Origin: an uncultured Bacillota bacterium | GTDB lineage: Bacteria > Bacillota > Clostridia > UBA1381 | Reading direction: 5' to 3' | Assembly (NCBI GenBank): GCA_949297205.1 | Contig: CASFSH010000180.1 | Coordinates: 1-9,024 of the forward strand | Length of the DNA stretch: 9,024 nt | In this document: positions 5,782 to 9,024 of the stretch, piece after piece | Position numbering within the stretch: position 1 is the first letter of the stretch | Layout: every line of letters begins with the position of its first letter | Program-made: the position numbers and the translations under genes | Notes under the pieces: generated by a model | Seen by the model: the letters and a program-made list of their open reading frames with translations, nothing else | Database searches by the model: none | Told to the model about the DNA's origin: nothing

Positions 5782-7113
5782 ATGAAACCAACAGTTGCAA
5801 TTGTGGGAAGACCAAATGTGGGTAAATCCACATTATTTAATAAAATAACAGGTCAGAGGATAAGTATAGTTGAGGATATTCCGGGAATTACGCGTGACAG
5901 GATTTATGCCGACGCTTCATGGCTTGACAAACACTTTACTTTAATAGATACCGGAGGAATAGAACCTGCAAGCAAGGATGAAATTTTGTCGCAAATGAGA
6001 TTACAGGCTCAGATGGCTATTGAAATGGCTGATGTTGTTATATTTATGGTAAATGTTCGTGACGGACTCACGGCAAATGATTCAGATGTGGCTGCAATGC
6101 TTTTAAAGGCGAAAAAGAAAATTGTTCTTGCGGTAAATAAAGTAGATAATATAGGAGATCCTCCCTTTGAATTTTATGAATTTTATAATCTCGGCCTGGG
6201 TGATCCCATAGCAATAAGCTCCACTCACGGTCTGGGTGTAGGGGACTTGCTGGATGAAGTGACAAAACTTTTTCCTGAAGATGCAGATACATCTGAGGAA
6301 GAAGATGAAATAAAGGTTGCGGTAATAGGAAGACCTAATGCAGGTAAATCTTCTTTAATAAATAAAATATTGGGAGAAAACAGACTTATAGTATCCGACA
6401 TTGCAGGAACTACAAGAGATGCAATAGATTCTCGGTTTGTACGCGGAGAGGATAAATTTCTTATTATAGATACAGCAGGAATGAGAAAAAGAGGTAAAAT
6501 TGACGAAATTGTTGAAAGATACAGCGTTATACGTTCTCTTGCGGCTGTTGACAGAAGTGATGTGTGCATTATAATGATAGATGCAAATGAAGGTATTACC
6601 GAGCAGGATACAAAAATTGCCGGATATGCTCATGAACAGGGCAAAGCTTGTATTATAACGGTAAATAAATGGGATGCGGTTGAGAATAAAAGCGACAGGA
6701 CAATGAAGGAATTTACCGATCGTATCAGAGAAGAGTTTGCGTATATGTCATATGCATCAATTATGTTCATATCTGCAAAAACAGGTCAGAGGCTTGACAA
6801 ACTTCTTGATGAGGTAATAGCAGTAAATGAACAGCATAAACGAAGAATTACAACCGGAATGTTAAATGATATGCTGAATGAGGCAATGGCAAAACAGCAG
6901 CCTCCTTCAGATAAAGGAAAAAGATTGAAAATATATTACGGAACTCAGGTATCTGTTGCTCCTCCTACCTTTATTTTGTTTTGTAATTCAGCTGACTTGT
7001 TTCACTACTCATATTTAAGGTATATTGAAAATCAGATGAGAGCAACATTTGGATTTGAAGGAACGCCTATTAAATTTATAGTCAGAGAAAAAGGGAAGAA
7101 GGAACTTAACTGA
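5782..7113 (+). CDS. der: Ribosome-associated double GTPase Der (EngA)
   Basis: The predicted protein has 443 aa, normal for Der, an essential GTPase that binds the 50S subunit during late ribosome assembly in the cytoplasm. It has two tandem G domains. The first has GRPNVGKST (9-17), DTGG (56-59) and NKVD (119-122). The second has GRPNAGKSS (183-191), DTAG (230-233) and NKWD (295-298). An acidic linker (about 170-178, EDADTSEEEDE) separates them, and the C-terminal ~95 residues fit the KH-like domain of the family. Every nucleotide-binding motif is intact. The ATG follows AGGA by 7 nt, 30 nt after the DUF512 stop, with no terminator between, so the two are probably cotranscribed. Nothing is unusual in length or motifs. 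Confidence 0.97.
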   Translation: MKPTVAIVGRPNVGKSTLFNKITGQRISIVEDIPGITRDRIYADASWLDKHFTLIDTGGIEPASKDEILSQMRLQAQMAIEMADVVIFMVNVRDGLTANDSDVAAMLLKAKKKIVLAVNKVDNIGDPPFEFYEFYNLGLGDPIAISSTHGLGVGDLLDEVTKLFPEDADTSEEEDEIKVAVIGRPNAGKSSLINKILGENRLIVSDIAGTTRDAIDSRFVRGEDKFLIIDTAGMRKRGKIDEIVERYSVIRSLAAVDRSDVCIIMIDANEGITEQDTKIAGYAHEQGKACIITVNKWDAVENKSDRTMKEFTDRIREEFAYMSYASIMFISAKTGQRLDKLLDEVIAVNEQHKRRITTGMLNDMLNEAMAKQQPPSDKGKRLKIYYGTQVSVAPPTFILFCNSADLFHYSYLRYIENQMRATFGFEGTPIKFIVREKGKKELN

Positions 7114-7158
7114 ACCCGGGATAAATGAGATAATATTTTTGAAAGGATTTGTGATATT

Positions 7159-7845
7159 ATGTTATATATTATAGCAATACTTACGGCTATAATTGCATAC
7201 CTGATAGGAAGTGTATCGGGTGCAATACTTATATCAAAAAGGGTAGACGGAGATGACATAAGAACAAAGGGATCAAAAAATGCAGGAACAACAAATATGC
7301 TGAGAATTTACGGCAAGAAAGCGGCTGTATTTACACTTTTGATTGATGTATTAAAGGGTGTTATTGCTGTTTTAATAGGAATTGCTGTTGATTATTTTGT
7401 TGCTGATTTTTTGATGGTAAGCAATTTGATGCTAGCAGACTCACAAGGTGGTTTTTTGATAGGAAATATAAGATATATAGCCTCAATTTTTGTAATGCTC
7501 GGACATGATTTCCCGATTTATTTCGGATTTAAAGGCGGAAAGGGTGTTGCAACCGGTCTTGGAGCGGTTCTTGCAATTGACTACAAAGTGGCGCTGATAG
7601 TTTTGGTTGCCGCACTTTTAATTATGGTTATTACGAGATATGTATCATTGGGTTCAGTTGCTGCTGCAGTGATTTATCCTTGTGTTGCTGCGGCATTCAT
7701 GGCCGGCAGCGGCGAATTTAACGCAGTATATCTTATATGTGCTGTTATACTTGCTGTTTTGATAATTGCAAAACATCATACAAATATACAAAGACTTTTA
7801 AACGGTACGGAAAATAAGCTGTTCAGTAAAAAAGATAAGTCATAA
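7159..7845 (+). CDS. plsY: Acyl-phosphate:glycerol-3-phosphate acyltransferase PlsY
   Basis: PlsY transfers an acyl group from acyl-phosphate to position 1 of glycerol-3-phosphate, making lysophosphatidic acid at the inner face of the membrane. The predicted 228-aa protein is strongly hydrophobic with several membrane segments. It shows the three family motifs: GSKNAGTTN (38-46, usually GSxNxGxTN), LGHDFPIYFGFKGGKGVATG (about 114-133), and HHTNIQRLLNGTENK (206-220). It is somewhat longer than the usual ~200 aa; the extra residues seem to lie around 79-103, between the first motif and H116. The ATG follows AAAGGA by 11 nt, slightly long. It sits 45 nt after der and 66 nt before gpsA, which makes its substrate. 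The acyl-phosphate supplier PlsX is not in the window. Confidence 0.95.
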   Translation: MLYIIAILTAIIAYLIGSVSGAILISKRVDGDDIRTKGSKNAGTTNMLRIYGKKAAVFTLLIDVLKGVIAVLIGIAVDYFVADFLMVSNLMLADSQGGFLIGNIRYIASIFVMLGHDFPIYFGFKGGKGVATGLGAVLAIDYKVALIVLVAALLIMVITRYVSLGSVAAAVIYPCVAAAFMAGSGEFNAVYLICAVILAVLIIAKHHTNIQRLLNGTENKLFSKKDKS

Positions 7846-7911
7846 AACGTATATAAAACCAGTTATATATTTTAATGTAAAATATGTTTCTCAAGGAAAG
7901 GAGCCGGCAAT

Positions 7912-8904
7912 ATGAAGATGGGAGTTATAGGTGCAGGAAGCTTCGGTATAGCAATATCATCACTTTTAGGTAAAAAAGGATATGATGTGACATTGTGGTG
8001 CTTTTTGGCGGAAGAAGCTGAAATGCTGCAAAAAGACAGAGAAAATAAAGAACTGCTAAAAGGAGTTTTGCTGCCTGAAAACATTAAATGCACAAACAAT
8101 ATGAGCGAAGCGGTAAAAGGAGCAGAATTGATCGTAACCGTTGTACCGAGCTTTGCAACAAGAGAAACAGCAAAGAAATTGGCACCTTTGATAGAACAAA
8201 ATCAAATTATGGTAAATCTTTCAAAGGGGCTTGAAAATGATACGCTGATGCGTTTGTCGCAGGTGTATGAAGAAGAAATACCGCAGGCAAGAATTGCGGT
8301 TATGAGCGGTCCGTCCCATGCTGAGGAGGTAGGGCTGGGATTGCCTACAACAAATGTTGTTGCATCAAAACATGAAGGTGTGGCGGAATTTATACAGGAT
8401 GTGTTTATGGATAAAACATTCAGGGTGTATTTATCTGATGATCCTGTGGGAGTTGAACTTGGCGGAGCGTTAAAGAATGTTATAGCGTTATGTGCCGGCA
8501 TGAGTGACGGACTGGGATTCGGAGATAACGCAAAGGCTGCATTGATGACAAGAGGAATTGCTGAAATAAAAAGAGTAGGTGTTGCAATGGGTGCAAAAAC
8601 AGAGACCTTTGCAGGATTGTCAGGAATAGGAGATTTAATTGTGACTTGTACAAGTATGCATTCAAGAAATCGCCGGTGTGGAATATTGTTGGGAAAAGGA
8701 ATGAAACTGGAAGATGCTATGGCAGAAGTACACATGGTTGTGGAAGGAGTATATACCGCGAGAGCCGCATATGAACTGTCAAAGAGGTATAATGTGTCAA
8801 TGCCTATAGTAAATGAAGCATATAAAATTTTATTTGAAAACAAAAATGCAAGAGATGCAGTGGCCGATCTTATGACGCGTGATAAAACAGCAGAACATCT
8901 GTAA
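7912..8904 (+). CDS. gpsA: Glycerol-3-phosphate dehydrogenase [NAD(P)+] GpsA
   Basis: GpsA reduces dihydroxyacetone phosphate to sn-glycerol-3-phosphate in the cytoplasm, the backbone for phospholipids and the substrate of the upstream PlsY. The predicted 330 aa match the family length. The N-terminal Rossmann fold begins with GAGSFG (7-12). GPSHAEE (133-139) and GGALKNVIALCAGMSDGLG (about 184-202) carry the active-site region, with K188 the likely catalytic lysine. RGIAEIKRVG and LSGIGDLIVTCTSMHSRNRRCG follow as expected. A usual YLPG-like segment reads ELLKGVLLP here, a mild variation. The ATG is placed by AAAGGAG (7897-7903) 8 nt upstream; a second in-frame ATG two codons later is less well spaced. 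The inverted structured repeat begins only 8 nt after the TAA, and no ordinary terminator is seen before it. Confidence 0.96.
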   Translation: MKMGVIGAGSFGIAISSLLGKKGYDVTLWCFLAEEAEMLQKDRENKELLKGVLLPENIKCTNNMSEAVKGAELIVTVVPSFATRETAKKLAPLIEQNQIMVNLSKGLENDTLMRLSQVYEEEIPQARIAVMSGPSHAEEVGLGLPTTNVVASKHEGVAEFIQDVFMDKTFRVYLSDDPVGVELGGALKNVIALCAGMSDGLGFGDNAKAALMTRGIAEIKRVGVAMGAKTETFAGLSGIGDLIVTCTSMHSRNRRCGILLGKGMKLEDAMAEVHMVVEGVYTARAAYELSKRYNVSMPIVNEAYKILFENKNARDAVADLMTRDKTAEHL

Positions 8905-8912
8905 TAATTATT

Positions 8913-9024
8913 TAATGACTGCTGAACAATTATGAAACGCAGCCGCATGGCGGCTTACAAGCGTTTCAGAATTGTTTAGGTGCAAGGGTTTTGTGCATTT
9001 TTGCAAAAAACCTTGCACCGTGAA
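8913..9024 (-). repeat. Structured MITE-like repeat, right copy, inverted and cut by the window end
   Basis: Read on the minus strand, this 112-nt stretch matches 116-226 throughout except for one extra A in an A-run (complement of 8997-9001), which falls in the loop of arm C. Arm D is 8925-8976 and arm C 8979-9019. The window stops inside what would be arm B, so the far end is not seen. Similarity to the left copy ends at 8913, giving TAATGACTGCTGAA as the outer end. It follows the gpsA stop by 8 nt, so transcripts of the operon would run into it. Confidence 0.85.

Noticed and set aside
8202..8948. 248-codon minus-strand open frame opposite gpsA, starting inside the repeat
   Set aside because: It is antisense to gpsA, which has every family motif. 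The long open frame reflects the complement of gpsA codons. No ribosome site or known domain is seen.

Overview
The window is AT-rich DNA of a low-GC Gram-positive bacterium, most likely a Clostridia-class member of the Bacillota. The signs are strong AGGAGG-type ribosome sites, TTG and GTG starts, consensus TTGACA/TATAAT promoters, and a DUF512 radical-SAM-like gene followed by der, plsY and gpsA, an order I recall as common in Clostridia. Family names come from reading motifs in the translations; no database search was run.

Layout. Positions 1-331 hold no gene. They carry a string of hairpins, a ~152-bp structured repeat (75-226) and a bidirectional terminator (272-320). Positions 332-604 (minus) are a short open frame that looks like the leftover middle of an AraC-type regulator. 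A strong terminator (633-673) ends a minus-strand MATE efflux gene (723-2084). This gene is divergent from a plus-strand ABC exporter (2293-4125). The ~200 bp between them hold a good promoter for each, plus a 16-bp inverted repeat (15/16) whose arms overlap the MATE -35 and the ABC -10. After the ABC terminator (4164-4196) and a gene-free gap comes a probable four-gene plus-strand operon: DUF512 protein (4420-5751), der (5782-7113), plsY (7159-7845), gpsA (7912-8904).

How the genes fit together. GpsA makes sn-glycerol-3-phosphate and PlsY acylates it, the first committed steps of phospholipid synthesis. Der is the double-GTPase factor for 50S ribosome maturation. The DUF512 protein (PDZ, CxxxCxxC, DUF512) has no settled role. 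The left half is accessory export and regulatory debris.

Most unusual point. The repeat at the left edge recurs inverted at the right edge (8913-9024, cut by the window end), starting 8 nt after the gpsA stop. Over the ~111 bases that can be compared, the copies differ by one A in one A-run. In the complete copy nearly every base can pair: imperfect terminal inverted repeats form a closing stem, and three hairpin arms follow with almost no unpaired junction, giving a cloverleaf-like fold. It looks like a non-autonomous mobile or structured repeat family, and I cannot assign it to a named one.
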